Of a DNA stretch of 64,000 nt, positions 1 through 12,880 are shown one piece after another. This DNA comes from Toxonevra muliebris (Eukaryota; Arthropoda; Insecta; Diptera; Pallopteridae). The notes beneath the pieces are model-generated. The model was given only the letters and a program-made list of their open reading frames with translations, was not told where the DNA came from and made no database searches. Each line of letters starts with the position of its first letter. The first letter of the stretch is position 1. The position numbers and the translations under genes are program-made. Location of the stretch: NCBI GenBank assembly GCA_963691655.1, contig OY829328.1, positions 70,870,400 through 70,934,399 on the forward strand. The letters run 5' to 3'.

Positions 1-229
1 AAACTAAAAATAATTTTTGAACATTACACTTGAACTTCTTACAATAATATCGGCAGCTATTCACTTGATGCCCCTGCAGGAAATATTATCATTGATGACA
101 TCATGGAATTTTTTTGAGATTAATTAGAAAGAGAGATTTTTATGCTGAATTGTAGGAATTGGATCTTTTATGAATAGCAAAAAAGGGGCGGGGGTGGGGG
201 GGGAGGGGAATATTACAGAAGAGTCAGAA

Positions 230-1800
230 TTGTACGAATCTGAATAGAATTGTGTAGCCTGAATCATAGTGTCAGAGAGCTGTAGACTCAAAACTATAAG
301 AGTTTTGTGAGTCCGAATCGTGTGAGTCAAAATCGTAAGATTCAAAACCGAAAGAGTTGGAAATTGAAAGATTTCAAATGTTACGATTTGAAATTGTAAG
401 AGTCAGAAACGAAAGAGTCAAATTCATGTGATAAAAAATCGTGAAGTCAAATATATTAGAGTTTTGTCAGTCAAAACTGTAAGTGTGAGAACCACAAAAG
501 TTCTAACCTATAGAGTCTTGATTATAAGAGTCAGAATCGTATGAGTCACTATGGGGAGATTCAGAATCGTAAGGGAAAAAACGGTCTGATTCGTAAAAGT
601 ATGAACCGTAAGAGTCACAATCGGCAGACAGAATCGTATTATTCTGAATCGCAAGTTTCACAACCGTAAGAGCCAAAATTGTATGATTCAGAACCGTATG
701 TGTCAGAATCGTAAAGTCAAAAGCATATGAGTCAGAATGGTATGAGTCAAAATCGTATGAGTCAGAATCGGACGAGTCAGAATTACATGATTCAAAATCT
801 TATGAATCAAAATCGTATGATTCAGAATCGTATGATTCAGAGCCGTATGATGCAGAACCGTATGACGCACAACCGTAGGGTTCAGAATCGTATGATTCAG
901 ACCAGTAAGAGTCAGAATTGCTTAAAGTAAGAATCACTAGCGGATCTAGATTCGTAAAAGTCAGAACTGTAAGAGTCAGAACCGTAAGAGTCACAATCGG
1001 CAGTCAGAATCGTAAGACTCAACATCGTATTATTTTTAATCGGAAGTGTCAGGACCGTAAATGAGTCAGAATCGTATGAGTCGGAATCGTATAAGTCAAA
1101 ATCGTATGACTCAGAATCATATGATTCAGAATCGTGTGATTTAGAGCCGTAAGTGTCAAAACCATAACAATCAGAATCAGCAGAGTAAGAATCACTAGCA
1201 GATCCAGAAATTTCTTAAGTTCTTCTTTAGTTTTTCCACCCCTTTACTTTTTTTTAGATTTATGGTCAACGATATGAGATTTTATAAGAGGAGGAAGAGG
1301 GCTTCAATCCAGTCAGAATAGTAGAGACAGAGTCGTGGAAGTACAATTGTAAAATCAGAGTTATAAGACTTTTACGAGTCAGAACAGTCAGAGTCAGAAT
1401 CGTATGAGCCAGACTCTATACAGAGAGAAGTAAATATTTGAGTTGATGATTCTGAAGCATAGAGTTAGAATTTTTGAGCCAAAAATGTAGAATCACAATC
1501 GAAAACTTTGATTCGTTAATTCAGAATCGTTAGAGTCGGAGTCATAAGTTTAAAATTTTAGAGGCAGAATCAAAGTGACAAAATTGTTGATTCACATAAG
1601 TGATTAAGTCTATGATTCAGAATCGTAGAATAAGAATCATAGAACCCAAACTGAAAAGTCAGAATTATTGAGCCAAATCACAATATCCAGAATTGTTGAA
1701 CCAGAATCGTAAGAGTTAGAAACAAAGAGTAGAGTATTGAAGTTAGAATTATAAAGCCAAAATTGTAAAGCTCACATTGTGGAGTTATTATTGTAGAGTT
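230..1800. repeat. Degenerate 15-bp minisatellite, consensus ATGAGTCAGAATCGT
   Basis: Head-to-tail units close to ATGAGTCAGAATCGT run through this interval. They are densest and best phased at 722-925, where every unit is 15 bp. Because 15 is divisible by three, the array opens a 67-residue frame (727-930) that repeats M-S/I-Q-N-R. That frame is a by-product of the repeat, not a gene. Outside the core the units drift in length (12-16 bp) and sequence. Confidence 0.85.
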
Positions 1801-4800
1801 ATGACTAAGAATCACAAAAAATAAAATTCCTCATTGCTTATGAAATAGAGATTGCATTCAATCAAATGTCAATCAAACTAATTCCATAAAATTAGGAATT
1901 AAAAGTATTAGTATGAATATCTTGTAAGCAATCCATAACATACCTACTTTCAATAAAATCACAATGAATGGAAATGGTAGAAAGAAATAAAAGCTGTATT
2001 TTTTAATATCTTAATGCATTCATTTTATTATTCCTGAATAATAATAATTAAATATTTTCTGCGTAACTATATTTACTTGTGAGTTTTTACACATTCGAAA
2101 TCAAGTCTTTCTCTCTCTCTCACTCACAGCTTGAGCGAAGACATCTACATTGAAATTTCCTATTGGGTATCAATTTGTTCAACCATTTTAGTAAAATCAT
2201 TTACGCATATGTTTCTATACAGATGAATTGATTTATATGCAGTCTTCAAAATAAATAAGTGACATTCATTTAATAATTTTATGTTACTGAATTGAACAAT
2301 TTTTAAAGTAGGCACATAAAATCATTTTAATAGCTAAAACTATTGATGTCATTAAGTGTTCTAATAATACCATTCTACTCTATGGAGAAATAAAAACAGC
2401 AACAACTGAATTGCGATATGCTTATCCTGGTACTTTATTCTGTTGTTGCTGACCTAAGGACAGAGTGATTTAAATAATTTTTTCAATTCGTTGCTGCTGC
2501 TTTTTTATAGTTCATAGGTCAAATTTTTGTTAATCATGATTGGCTGAAAATTATTTTAATGGAAATTAAAAATAAATTCAACGTATTTTTATATCTTTTA
2601 TAAAATCCTGAATTACAATATAATTTAATCAATTAATTGAAAATATTTGGCTCAATTATTAATAAACACACTGTTACTGATTTCTTTTAACTCCACTCTA
2701 CACTCTGCTGTCCCTAATTTTTTCCCCCCTTCCCTTACGAAATCACATACAATATTTTCGTAAAAGTAAAACTAAATCGATCAATCACTTTACGTTAATT
2801 TAACGTTAATCATCTTTTAGCACGTTCGATTTCCAAGGGAGACATATTATTTCCAACTACTTGATGTAAAGACAAACATAATTGAGGGATTCACAATTCA
2901 CTGTCTGCGTAAACTATACTAGTTAACGAAACTTCACACTTGTTTTCTTATGTCTTTACGTTAGTGAAGTTTCTTGCTTAAACTTTGCTATTGTAAAGTG
3001 AATCTCTTTAATATTTTTATTTCAAGTAGAACAAATTTTTACTCAGCTAAAGTTTTGTTGTGTGCGTGAATTTGTTTGCTCTGGTAAAATGGAACGTATT
3101 TTTTTTTTTTTTTTTTTTTTTGGCCATTTACACACGAAACTTATTGATGTGACATTTGCACGTCTCAGTGTCGTCGTCATTTACCTACAATTATTACAAT
3201 ATTATGGATAAGGCTATCGTTCTCGAACGAAAGATGTCTCCAGCAATATTGTGAATGTTAAAATGACATTGTATTTAAATTGATTGATCGATTGATGGAT
3301 TGTTATTGTTTGTTTGTATGTTTGTGTAAATGTATGAAAATGGGAAATGAAAGTTTCGCAATTTAAGTGATGAGAAGTAGCATGGATGAGTTGTGTTTAA
3401 AAGCATTTGTATTTTCATCTTAATTTTGTGTTGTTATAAATTAATTGAATTTTCATAACTCATCGTTTATAGTTTTTCCCGACAGTTAACAGATGCTGTG
3501 GTGTTGAATTTATATTTATAAATTTTATTTTAAAAAAAATTGTTCACTACAGGAGAATATCAAACTGTCTTTTATTTTAAAAAAAAAAATCACATAGTTT
3601 TATATAAAAATTTAATAATTTAGGTATTAATCTTATTGTGCTTTTTTAACCCTTAGTCTAAACCCGAACCCGGAATCTTATTCTTTCACACTCATTTCTT
3701 CTTACAATTTTTCATCGAAACAGAAGTTTTACGCCTCAAAAGGCCTCAACTTTCGTGGTTCACCGACGATTGTGTGGGCCTCAATGGGATTTTTTTTACA
3801 AACTTTTCCAGTACGTTTTTATTAGACATTTTTTTTTAAGATTGACAAAATCTTTTACTATTAATTTTTCACTTAACCTTTTCTTGATCGTATGGGAACT
3901 AAAAGCGATAGAGCAAAATCGATTCATTCCCCATTTCATTGTAAAAAGGTTTAAAAAGATTATTGTAAACAAAAATTTACAAAATAGAAAATAATTTGTG
4001 AGCTAATTGTATTTCCCTTAACATATTGAAAAATAGACAAAAATTGTTAAAAAGTTAAAGAATTTTTTTTTTAAATTTATATCCTTTAGTGCCACCAGTT
4101 AGGGAACAACTTCAAAATTTTTTTTAATAATAACTAAAGCGCAAGTAATTCTCTTTTAATGAACATAAGTTTTCTTAAATCTGTGCAATTTTTTTTTAAA
4201 AAGATTAAAAAAAATAAATTTTGGGTCACAGCTAACTAACGGCCTCGAAAGGGTGAAAGGCTCATTAATATCCATCAATTGAATTGCCTATGTGCAAAGA
4301 TTTGGTATAGAAATTTCTTAATTAAGTTCACCGTGATCTGCTCTAAAAATATTTCTCGTAATTTAATTCACGCAAAAATACATAAGGGAAGTGAGTGTAA
4401 GTTGGATATAGCTTAGTCTGTCTTAAAAAATCAGTTTCTTTCCACTAAGGCTATCAATTTAGCAAATTGATTCTAAAAGATTAAACCGAGAACTATATTT
4501 TTGTCGAAGATATTTGATATCTTTGACTTCATCTCCACGGCTTAATTTTCAGAAAACCATTGTCTTAAAATGCGTGTAAATTGGGCCCTCGATTAAAATC
4601 ACAAGTTTCTCGTTTTTTTTTCTATTTTTTAGAATCAGCAGGTTATTAAATTTCAAGAGCAAGATTGAAAATCTAATTTATCACTTTTTTTTCTAATAAA
4701 AGGAAAGAAAAAACCAATATCAAACAAATGAAAATTTAATTAAAGGTTGCGAAAAAAACGCAAAAACTGAACAAAAACGGAAAACGAAATAATTTCAATG

Positions 4801-5250
4801 AATGCCAGCGAATTAAAGTGAAAGAAATTGAGTTGATCTATAATAAAACCAACCGAAATGCTATTGAAGTCAGTGGGGTATTCTTTCAAAATTCTTTCAT
4901 AATAGCTGTGATTGTTATGTTGATTACATTTGTTCATTAAGCCTGTTTATATATAACTTCAAATAACGAAATTAACATGAACTTAAGTCATGACTTTGAA
5001 AATTAACCTTTAGATTTTATTTTCATAGTCTCCTAAAAACTATCATGAGCATTGAAAACTAGCTTTTGAAATTCTATAAGCTTCGTTTTTCACAGAAAAT
5101 ATTTTTGACGGCTTTGAGCAATGCATCGAGATCCACATTGTCTCCAGCTGAAAAGCGAAAATTTCCCAACTTGTTAGTGGCAAAAAAAAAAAACAAAAAC
5201 ACAACCTTAACATAATTTACATCAACATACATACTTTGCTATGCAAAAGT
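1801..5250. other. AT-rich non-coding interval
   Basis: No coding potential or transposon ends recognised. The content is AT-rich unique-looking DNA with a T homopolymer of more than 20 bases at about 3099-3121 and several shorter A/T runs. The few short frames here have no recognisable domain. Probably intronic or intergenic. Confidence 0.5.
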
Positions 5251-5259
5251 AACGACTCA

Positions 5260-7190
5260 CGCAATGTACCTGTGAGTCAAAAATGTCAAGCAATTTGTTC
5301 ACTTTATTACTCTATTGCTGATTAAGTTACCAGCCACAATGATCGTAGTAAGAACAAACTGTTACCATATGTGCTATTAGTTTATCCATAAATCACAGTG
5401 ATTCATGACACTATATGAGTATGAATCATTTTGTTTAGAGAAACTTAATGTAGCTCAAAAGGCGAATCTAAAAATCTGTGGCTGATAATTTAAGTCACGA
5501 TGATCTTGTAAGAACAATCTGCTACTTTATGTTCTTGACTCGAATTTTTTTTTTTATATATGTCATAGTGATTCATATCAAATGAGTCCGTCGTCTTCAA
5601 TTTATACCATAATATTTTTATAAAAGCAATTTACTTGAGTAAAGTTTACTTTTCGATCAATCACAGTGACCTATATTGAAAAAATTTCTGTAGAATGGCA
5701 ATCACTTTCTGCTACAAAGAAATTTACTATGACTCAAGAGGTTATCTATTAATTTTCATTGGTGGTGGAGACTGTTTTGCATTCTACTACACTGTTGTCC
5801 CCAATTCTAATCATATTAAATTGTAGTGCATTATATATATCAAGAGTAAAGTGAGGCTTTCTGTTACTTTGAAATTTTCTGCTTATCTATTTATATTTGC
5901 AAATTTAAAGTCTGAAGTTTTTACAAGAGCAAACTGCTCGCTAATGTACTGAACTTCGATATTGGTTTTCGATCATTTATTATGACTCATATCAACTTAA
6001 GTTCTATGCACATATATTTACACTCTGTTATCGATAAATTCATTATTAAACGTGGTTGGCGCTTAACAGTACCTGCTATTTTTAATTTTTTTTTTTTAAG
6101 TTTTTACGCTATTATCAAACGAAAATATTGAAAAAAAAAATCTATTCATTTTTTGCGCTGTTATGAGTCACTAACAAAATTTTCAAATAAATAATCCCAG
6201 TGACTAGTGCCTGCTATTTGAAATTGCTTGCTATTTGTTTTTCACGGTGCTATCAGTCACCAACATTTTTAATATTTACGCGTAGAAAATCACAGTAACT
6301 TGTGTTTAAATTTTCAGCCACTTTTACACGCGGCCCCTAATCACTAATCATAGTGACTCATTGCTACTTTTTGGATTTATCTTCTATTTTGTTACCTTTT
6401 TACACTTATACCAGCCAATATTATTTTATATGGTTCTCTAAAGAAAATCACAGAGATTCGTGTTTGCTATTTTAAACTTTATAGTACTTTTTTATTCTGT
6501 TATCAAAAGTAATGAAAAAAAAAAAACAAAATCATTTCCTTTTTGCGCTGCTATGAGTCAGTAACATTTGAAAAACTTCCAAATAGATAATCACACTGAC
6601 TAGTGCCTATCAGTCACCAACATTTTAAATATTTACGCGTAAAAAATCACAGTGATTTGTGTCTAAATTTTCAGCCACTTTTTTATGCTGCTACTAGCCA
6701 CTATTTATAGTGACTCATTGCTACTTTTTGGGATTATCTTCTATTTTTTACGCTGCTATGTCTTAATCATTTCAAATATATTTTCATTGAAAATCACAGT
6801 CAGACTAGTGTCTGCCATTTGAGATTTTCTTCTACTTTTCTATGCTGCTATCATGTGCTATCACCAAAAATACTCCTTCACAGAAAATCACGGTGACTCG
6901 AACCTGACATTTGAGATTTTTTGCTACTTTTTTACGCTTACGCCAGTCACTATCATTTAATATGCTTCTTTTGTAGAAAAACGCAGTGACTTGAGTCTGC
7001 TATTTTAAATTACTGTTACTGTTACTTTTTTACGCTATTATCAATTAAATTTTAAGTATTTTTTGGCAGAAAATCCCAGTGACTCATTCGTGCTATTTGG
7101 CATTTCTTGCAACTTTTTTCACTTCTGTCAATCTTTACCATTTAAATTAATTTTCAAAAAGAAAATCACAGTGACTCTGACTCATCAGTA
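5260..7190. repeat. Degenerate satellite, period about 95-100 bp with about 55-bp half-steps
   Basis: The key AATCACAGTGACT and close variants recur at about 5392, 5563, 5660, 6193, 6291, 6346, 6449, 6588, 6645, 6705, 6791, 6886, 6980, 7073 and 7165. Most steps are 92-103 bp, with some at 55-60 bp. Between keys each unit carries a CTGCTATTTGAAATTT-like segment, then TTTTTACGCTGCTATCAGTCAC. Divergence is high and there is no open frame, so this is an old array. The last 400 bp (6791-7190) is the most regular. Confidence 0.8.
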
Positions 7191-7199
7191 ATAATACCT

Positions 7200-9030
7200 A
7201 TGAACTATAAATAATTTTCTAAAAATCTTATTACTTTAAATAAAATCGTTGCTTCCAAAATACCAGATCCTCATATATATTCAAAATTAAATACTATATA
7301 AAATTGTAAAATATTATTTAAGTAATTAATTAAAATGCATATCTAAATTTATTGAAAATTGACAGTGCGCATGTTAAAGTGTCAAATGCAAATGTGTTTC
7401 TATTATATTTACATAAATGTAAATATTAAATGTAAATGTAGCTGTCAATTAAATCAAAACGACAGGCCTGAGGAGAGAAGGAGAAGGTCAAATGGGAAGA
7501 AGAGTTGCTCTTAAATGAAACTATTTTACACTTTCATACACACACACACATTCACTGAATATTATCAGAATAGAATTGCCAGGGGAATCAAATAAATTTC
7601 ATAATATTAATAATAACGAAAACAAAACAAAACAAAACTTTTTATCGAGAAACATTTGTGAAGTTAATTTTATAAGTTTTTTTGTTACACACATTCGTAT
7701 ACATATTTGTTTGTATGTATTTCTATTCATTACACCAATTTACTTTGTTTTTGTATATAATTGTATTTCCTTTCGTAATTATATATGTATGTGTATGCGT
7801 AACCGGAAGAAATTTGTGTTCATTTGTATGCGTATGTGTTTGTGTGGTGAAAGACTTGATTAAATTGATGCATAATTCTCGTGAGCTTAATTATATTTAT
7901 TACGGTTTTGTATATGTGTGATTGTGTTCACTCACACACACACACACACACACTCTCACGCACTTGCACCCATTTAAACCAATGCAAATTCAAATGGCCT
8001 TTTAACAACAATCTGTAACAAAAAAAAAAAGAAAAACTACAGTAACAACAAAAACATTTACAGCCCAAGCAGAGCACAATGGCATAATTAAGAACTTAAA
8101 ATGGCGAATAACAAATGTGTTTTATATGCATGTGTGTGTGTGTGTGTGGTTGTTTGTAATGCATTGTTAAAAAAGTATATACGCATGTATGTGCTTGTTT
8201 CAAAATGGCGCTTAAGTTGCGCTCCTTAGAGGCGTGGTACTGTTCATGTATGTATGTATGTAAGTATGTACAACCAGCAGTGGTAGTAGTAGTAACAACA
8301 TTGACACAGGCAATTGTTATTACGAAATCACAAGATTGTTCTTTTGTGTGGCGTTTGCTTCTTTTTTTTTTCTCAACACATATACAATTGTAATTATGCA
8401 CCCATCCACACACTCACACACATCTACACAAGTACTTTATATAATATTATGCAAAATACATTTAAACCATTCAAATGTGTGTTTCGGTTTTGGTTTTTAT
8501 ATAAAACACTCACGTATGTATAAAATTAAATTGCAATATAAAAAAATACAAAAACAAAATGTGTGCGGTTTTAATATTACGTTTTTAATGTATGTATTTG
8601 TATAGAAATAGACCTACATTTGTTTATATGTCAGGCGTATGTGTTAAGTAATTTAATTGTATGTCACACTAGAGAGTTTTGTAATGACCAAATCATTTTC
8701 ATATCATTGAGATTTGTTTTTTTCGTCCTTTTCTTAGCTTTCTAAATAAATTGTTATTACTAGGTATAGAATTTTCTTGTAATTGATCAATTTTGTGTAG
8801 GTACCTAAGTTTTATCGACTATTGAACTTTTAATGTAGTATAAGTTAGTGTTAATTTGTTTAGTTCTTTGAGTTTTCTATAGATTTGGTGCCACGTGAAA
8901 TCGATTAACCATGATTAATTTGATCCAGTTTGCTGTTTTGATTAGTTATTTAGTTGAAACAGCGCAGGTAATTCTTACGTAAGCTTCAAAGGATGCTCAC
9001 CAATAGGTTCATTCAATGTAACATATGCTC
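7200..9030. other. AT-rich interval with CA/TG microsatellites
   Basis: Non-coding, with microsatellites: CA/TG runs at about 7933-7955 and 8128-8148, and TATG steps at about 8245-8270. Short overlapping frames around 7576-8605 are low-complexity (Cys/Val/Phe-rich) translations of TGTG/TTTG sequence and are not supported as genes. Confidence 0.5.
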
Positions 9031-9040
9031 CACAATAAGG

Positions 9041-9169
9041 AGTGAGATCAAAAAAATCTTAACATATATAAAATTCAATAATTTTTAAACGGTTGATCTT
9101 AGAGTTTTGATGTTTTTTTTATTTAATTGATAATATGTTACAAATTATAGAAAAATATAATTTTTATAA
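9041..9169 (-). mobile_element. Probable 3' end of D37E Tc1-like relic 1, cut off by a mariner fragment
   Basis: From about 9118 the sequence (ATTTAATTGATAATATG, then TTACAAA) closely matches the 3' untranslated stretch of the D37E transposase relic at 9621-9675. The segment before it begins GTGAGATCAAAAAAATC, which could be the element's terminus, but no matching opposite end was found. The two similar stretches flank the mariner fragment. Confidence 0.4.
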
Positions 9170-9619
9170 CCAAACACACAACATAACCTTGTTTGCCATC
9201 AATCCGTTTGTGGAGGGTCACCGGTCTTTGACCATGATTTTTTTCGTTTAATATTCTCGGAATTAATCCATTTTTTATTGCCCGTAATTATTTGTTTCAA
9301 AAATGGTTCGATTTCGTTGCGTTTCAACAGCATTTCACTAATGGTAACTCGGTTAATCAAATTTCTTTGTTGTTGATTCAGTTGACACCCAAACATCGAG
9401 CTTCTTTGAGTAGACAGCCTTTTTTAAATGATTCCAAACTGTTATGTGGTTGATGTTTAGTGCATCTGCTATCTCCTGCAAAACCGGCACGCAAGGTTTT
9501 GCTCCACTAGTTGCAAAATTTCATTGGCTTTTTCAGTGACTGGCCAGCCAGAGCGAGGTGCATCTTTGACATCGAAATTTCCAGAACGGAATCGAGCAAA
9601 CCGAAAGTGGACAGTATTT
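9170..9619 (-). pseudogene. mariner (DD34D) transposase fragment, copy 1
   Basis: Minus-strand translation gives mariner transposase pieces in order. The first is FARFRSGNFDVKDAPRSGWP (paired-domain region), the next is an HTH stretch, then MLLKRNEIEPFLKQIITGN, then KWINSENIKRKKSWSK. The first catalytic Asp region reads GNKKW where active mariners have GDEKW. The fragment stops before the second and third Asp and has frameshifts. The same fragment, longer, occurs at 36904-37874 and is joined to the same neighbour. Confidence 0.75.
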
Positions 9620-10232
9620 GATTTAATTGATAATATTTTACAAACTACAAAAAAAAATATTTATAACTTTTATAGTTCTAACCTCTATTTATGAACTCGG
9701 GGACCTTTTTTGGTAAGCCTTCCATTAGAGATTTGATATTTGTTTCAGACACGTTTCTGGAACAGTTTGCCCATCTCCTTTGAAAATCTTCGATGATTCT
9801 TTTCACAAGAGCACAATACCTCTCCACTGGTCTTAGCTCCGGACAATTGGGAGGATTCGCCTCTCTTGGTACAAAAACTATGTTATTATATTGGTACCAC
9901 TCCAGAGCTTTCTTGCCATAGTGACATGATGCCAAATCGGGCCAAAAATATGTGGACACATTGTGCTCTCTTATGAAAGGAAGAAGTCTTTTTTTCAAAC
10001 ATTCTTTGATGTATATTTCGGTATTTATAGAGCCCACTGTAACAAATAACTTGCTTCTTTTGCCGCAACTGCATATAGCTTGCCATACCAAGATTTTTTT
10101 TAGGAAATTTTGTCTGCTTTTGGATTCTAAATTGTTCTTCGACATTTCCTCAAGCATCAGCAACATAAAAATTTTGACCCGGAAGCTGCGTAAAATCTGC
10201 CAGTACATACGTTTCGTCGTTCATTATACAAC
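9620..10232 (-). pseudogene. Tc1-like D37E transposase relic, copy 1 (C-terminal half)
   Basis: A frame of 176 residues is open on the minus strand (9678-10208). It contains LVWQAICSCGKRSK, then STYFWPDLASCHYGKKALEW, then PPNCPELRPVERY. The second catalytic Asp (WPD) and the Glu in PVE are separated by 37 residues, the D37E spacing of some Tc1/mariner relatives. The first Asp probably lies in the NDETY stretch at the very start (about 10218-10232). The N-terminal DNA-binding half is missing. At 10233 the sequence switches to a LINE fragment on the other strand. Confidence 0.72.
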
Positions 10233-11060
10233 ATGAATTTCATTAAATTAAGAAAAGAGTTTGATTGTCTACATCATTTTTTATTTATGCAATACATGCT
10301 CAATGTCGAATCGAAATTACAATCGAATCCTTCCTCTTTCTGGCATTATATTAATTCCAAAAGAAAAACTAATGGCTTCCCCACTAGATTGGAATATGAT
10401 GGTGCTATAGCCGAAAATACGCTTGATTCCTGCAATTTGTTTTGAAGTTTTTTTCAGAAAGTTTATGAGAAGTATGATGGTTCGTTAAATACAAATCATA
10501 GTACTTCTTCTATAGATACGATTTCTTGCTTTGTTATTACTACTGAAGACATAGCGTTAGCTATTTCGAATTTAAAGTCGGACTCGAGTCCCGACACAGA
10601 GGGGTTCGCTCCAATATTTTTTAAAATGTTTTCTAATGCAATAGTGAATCCAATTACGTTGCTTTTCCAAACTTGCATAACAAAAGGCATTTTTCTTGAT
10701 TCCTGGAAGTTATGTTCTATAACTCCTATATTCAAGTCTGGTGATCGCAACAGCATCTGCAATTACAGACCTATCGTTAAACAAACTACGATGGCGAAGT
10801 TATTTGACCATATAATTAATGCTAAATTATTTGATCACATAAATAAAAAAATTTCTGAAAACCAGCATGGATTTTTCCCTGGAAGATCGGCATGCACAAG
10901 CTTATCTTTAATTACAAATCAAACAACAAGCTCAGATTCATTCATTCGATTCTCCTACATAAATTATCTAGATACGGTATTTATGGTAAGCTTTTAGACT
11001 TTTTCTACAGCTTTTTAAGTGGCCGTAAACTCTTTATTAGAATTGATATAGATTGAAAAC
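10233..11060 (+). pseudogene. CR1/jockey-like LINE fragment, endonuclease-RT linker and early RT
   Basis: Translation shows a LINE ORF2 middle section: SFWHYINSKRK (linker before RT), KSDSSPDTEGFAPIFFK, WKLCSITPIFKSGDRNSICN followed by YRPI, and ISENQHGFFPGRS (RT motifs 1-2). After a deletion it continues with FLSGRKLFIRID. It is broken by a stop at about 10442 and a deletion near 10950, and the RT catalytic YADD/FADD is absent. The FFPGR/LITNQ region resembles the minus-strand LINE at 38880-40110, so both may belong to one family. Confidence 0.75.
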
Positions 11061-11102
11061 AGAAAACATGATAAATGAAAATCTTAAAACAAAATTTTGA
11101 TA

Positions 11103-12303
11103 CTAGCGGGGTCTTGTTGAATGATAGAAATTACAGTAGTAAAAAGGAATAACTTTTAAGTATATTTTTTTGTTGAACAATTTTATTAGCTTTCAGTTGA
11201 ATTATAAAAACTATATGATATTAAAGACCATTCTAGAAATTATATCTAATACCAAAAATTATTTAAAAAATTAGACCAATTTACTACTTATTATAAAAAA
11301 CTTTTACTGTAACAAATAACAGCGCCACCTATCGGATTTAAGCATAACTTAGCAGGTACTTAAGACATTTCATAAAGTAATAGAAATAATAGTAGAAAAA
11401 GGAATGGAAAAAGTAGTAGAAGATAGTAATGAAAATAGCAATGGAAAAGAAGTAGAAATTAGTAGTAGAAATAGTAGAGGAAAAGGTAGTAGTAAAAAAA
11501 AATAGAAAATATTGTAGTATCAGAAATTGTTGTAATAAAGTAGTAGAAACGGAAGTAAAAAAAGTAGCAGAAAAAGTAGTAGAAAAATAGTAAAGTATTA
11601 TAATAAAAAAATATTAAAAAAGAGTAGAAAATAGTTATTGAAATAATAGTAAAAAATAGTGGCAGAAAAAACAGTAAAAAGTAGTAAAAAATAGTAGTAG
11701 AAAAAATAGTAAAAAAGTAATAGAAAATAAAAAAAAAAATTGGAAAAAGTGTAGTAAACAATTTGTAGAAAACACAGTAAAAAAAAGTAGTGGAAAACAG
11801 TAGTAAAAGTAGTAGTAGTAGAAAACAGTAGTAGAAAAGGTAGAAGAAAATAAGAAGAAGTGGTAGAAAATGCAGTTTTTTACTGCACAGAAAAAATTAT
11901 AAAAACAATAGCAGAAAAAGTACTAGAAAATAAGAAGAAATTGTAGAAAAAAAGAAGTTAAAAAATAGCAGTAGAAATTGTAGTAGAAAATATATGTAGT
12001 AGAGCATGGTGCCACACTCACTAATCCAACAAACTGAAAGAATTTTTTAAATCCGGTTTTGACATTGTTAATTCACGTTTCTTGTACCAAATTTCGGTAC
12101 TGTTCTATAATTGATTCTTGAGATGTACCCAAAAAAGTATTAGGTTTGTATGAGAAGTGCCATGCCCACTTTCCTAAAAGTATTTATGAATAGCTATGTT
12201 ACATCCTCTCGTCAAATCAAATATATATTCTGAATATATGACTTCAATCAGTCAAGTCGTTTAGAAGTTACACAATTACAAACATACGAATAAAACTCTA
12301 CGA
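11103..12303 (-). mobile_element. Helitron-like non-autonomous element (minus orientation)
   Basis: Read on the minus strand it starts TCGTAGAGTTTTATTCG (5' TC) and ends in CTAG followed by T, with A before the 5' end, as for Helitron insertion between A and T. It shares internal blocks with the plus-strand copies at 45297-47077. These are the 5' end, a GCCACACTCACTAATCCAAC block, an array of TTTCTACTACTATT and a CCGATAGGTGGCGC block near the 3' end. It has no coding capacity. The assignment rests on ends and shared structure, and no Rep/helicase is present. Confidence 0.6.
11380..12000 (-). repeat. TAGTAGAAA-type purine-rich microsatellite inside the Helitron-like element
   Basis: Irregular repetition of AGTAGAAAA and AGTAGTAGAAA (TTTCTACTACT on the other strand). 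The 100-residue Phe/Tyr-rich minus-strand frame here (11459-11761) is a translation of this repeat. The same array, in opposite orientation, fills 45690-46170 and 46660-46820. Confidence 0.8.
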
Positions 12304-12744
12304 TTATATCAGTGGCCACAAACCATATGACCTAACTCGAGTTAAGACAAAATTGAGCTTTAATGTTTAACGTGTTCTGCTAGCCGAAATCTATTTGCTA
12401 TCAACTTTTCATGTTTATATCTTTTTTAAGACGGCCATCAAGATAGCTAAGCAACAAAAATGATTTAAAACTTTAAACTGCTTCTCTGAAAAAAATTGGA
12501 AGCAGACTTATGCAGTTATGACTTGTGACCACAGATATATATAAAGGTTATGGAGATAAAAACAAATTCCACTCGATATGTAGTCATTGTCACGAAAGCA
12601 CCACTAAATAATATTGTTTAAAACTTTCCTTTCACATAACTCTCAATTTATAAAGATCCAATTATGTTTTCTAGTTTTTTTATAGCAACTTTCGAAATTT
12701 TTAAACTCAATCTCAAAGTTAAAACCCATTTAAACACATTATGT

Positions 12745-12880
12745 ATTAAAAAAACTGAAATGAGTCCCTTCCGCACTCATCACATGATGTAATAACATAA
12801 TTTACGCATTGTTGTTTACTTCATTATAAAAGTTTTTGTTTTTATGTTCCGAAATATGCAACCATGGGTTTTTTAAATCT
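12745..12880. repeat. Dispersed repeat shared with 54930-55070
   Basis: About 130 bp clearly homologous to 54930-55070: both contain ATGAGT, CTTCCGCACTC or CTTCTGCACTC, ACATGATGT, GCATTGTTGTTTACTT and AACCATGGG in the same order. No terminal structure is seen. Probably a fragment of an unclassified transposon. Confidence 0.6.

Noticed and set aside
2395..2465. Inverted CAGCAACAAC / GTTGTTGCTG pair
   Set aside because: Low-complexity CAA/GTT triplets are common in this sequence, and the arms are short with no element features.
3755..3994. 79-residue plus-strand frame
   Set aside because: No recognisable domain; the translation comes from AT-rich sequence and nothing in the flanks supports a gene.
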